From Micromonospora thermarum (GTDB taxonomy: Bacteria > Actinomycetota > Actinomycetes > Mycobacteriales > Micromonosporaceae): a stretch of 64,000 nucleotides of DNA. Below, one piece after another: positions 63,783 to 64,000 of the stretch. Each line of letters opens with the position of its first letter. Positions within the stretch are counted from its first letter, which is position 1. The translations under genes were made by a program, and so were the position numbers. A model generated the notes under the pieces. The model saw only the letters and a program-made list of their open reading frames with translations. It searched no databases and was not told the origin of the DNA. The stretch lies in assembly GCF_012034245.1 (NCBI RefSeq), contig NZ_JAATEO010000013.1, positions 94,814 through 158,813 of the forward strand. Direction: 5' to 3'.

Positions 63783-63919
63783 GCCGACGCGGTACCCGGG
63801 TCGCTCCGGTGCAAAACGGGCGCGTCGGACCGGGCGTCCGGTCGCCTTGAGCCAGCGTTGACCGGGGCTCGCGAGAATCGACCGCCGTAGGACGGAAGCG
63901 CGCACCCCGAGGAGTCCCG

Positions 63920-64000
63920 TTGACGTACGCACCCATGACCGGGCCGGTGGTCGCCGGTGGGCCGGCCGACCGCCCGGGGCGGCGGCTGTTCACGTCGGAG
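63920..64000 (+). CDS. Start of a gene running off the right edge
   Basis: TTG 63920 is preceded by GAGGAGTCCC and opens a frame (MTYAPMTGPVVAGGPADRPG then RRLFTSE) that continues past the window. ATG 63935 is an in-frame alternative. Only 27 codons are visible, so the product cannot be identified. Confidence 0.4.
   Translation, partial: MTYAPMTGPVVAGGPADRPGRRLFTSE

Overview
The window looks like chromosomal DNA of a Micromonospora-type actinomycete (family Micromonosporaceae). The evidence is very high GC with G/C-ending codons, many GTG and TTG starts, 4-nt GTGA/ATGA gene overlaps, actinobacterial families (Rv2231c-type CobC, Rv2466c-like protein, DUF5130, a CtaJ-like protein, truncated haemoglobin, mycobacterial-type PBP, Eis-like acetyltransferase) and palindromic intergenic repeats. 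Most long ORFs in the other frames are GC-driven shadows and are left out.

Layout. 1-9.3 kb: a sensor kinase overlapping an edge-truncated membrane protein, small enzymes (VOC, DinB, isochorismatase-like), an orphan glutamate-type ABC binding lipoprotein, a membrane-anchored alpha/beta hydrolase, tRNA-Arg(TCT), a trypsin-fold protein without catalytic residues, a lysophospholipase-like hydrolase and an HPF-like gene. 9.3-31 kb: an ssb gene preceded by two DnaA-box-like 9-mers, then corrin genes in three blocks (cobD-cobQ; a cobB-like gene; cobC-cobT-cobA) interleaved with a rhodanese, a uridine-kinase-like protein, an M20 peptidase, an ATP-dependent DNA ligase, SURF1, a GNAT and a class A PBP. 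Trehalose genes otsA and an otsB-GH15 fusion follow. 31-38 kb: ettA, a hotdog thioesterase, YbjN, truncated globin, an MFS transporter and an MscS-type channel.

38.2-39.9 kb is a small, less GC-rich, gene-poor island. It holds a zinc-finger-like small protein, a small membrane protein and a possible IS481 remnant, bounded by a 16-bp direct repeat. After it come an HNH nuclease, a class F sortase and a probable sortase substrate.

42.4-53.1 kb is the centrepiece: eleven tightly coupled genes that together encode tryptophan breakdown through kynurenine, 3-hydroxyanthranilate, 2-aminomuconate and 2-oxopent-4-enoate to pyruvate and acetyl-CoA. A divergent Lrp/AsnC regulator sits beside them. The only missing step is N-formylkynurenine hydrolysis; an amidase-signature gene lies directly downstream.

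53-64 kb holds that amidase, a CtaJ-like protein, DUF5130, PepN, a CPWA-motif thioredoxin-fold protein, DUF1015, RpiB, a decayed Eis-family gene and small hypothetical genes. Two related elements here look like IS630-type MITEs, and each sits on a TAG stop codon. I saw no CRISPR array, rRNA, complete IS, prophage or secondary-metabolite cluster. The best leads for new biology are the CobB-like protein lacking both catalytic motifs, the complete tryptophan operon with a 16-residue insertion in its aldolase, and the stop-codon-associated MITEs.
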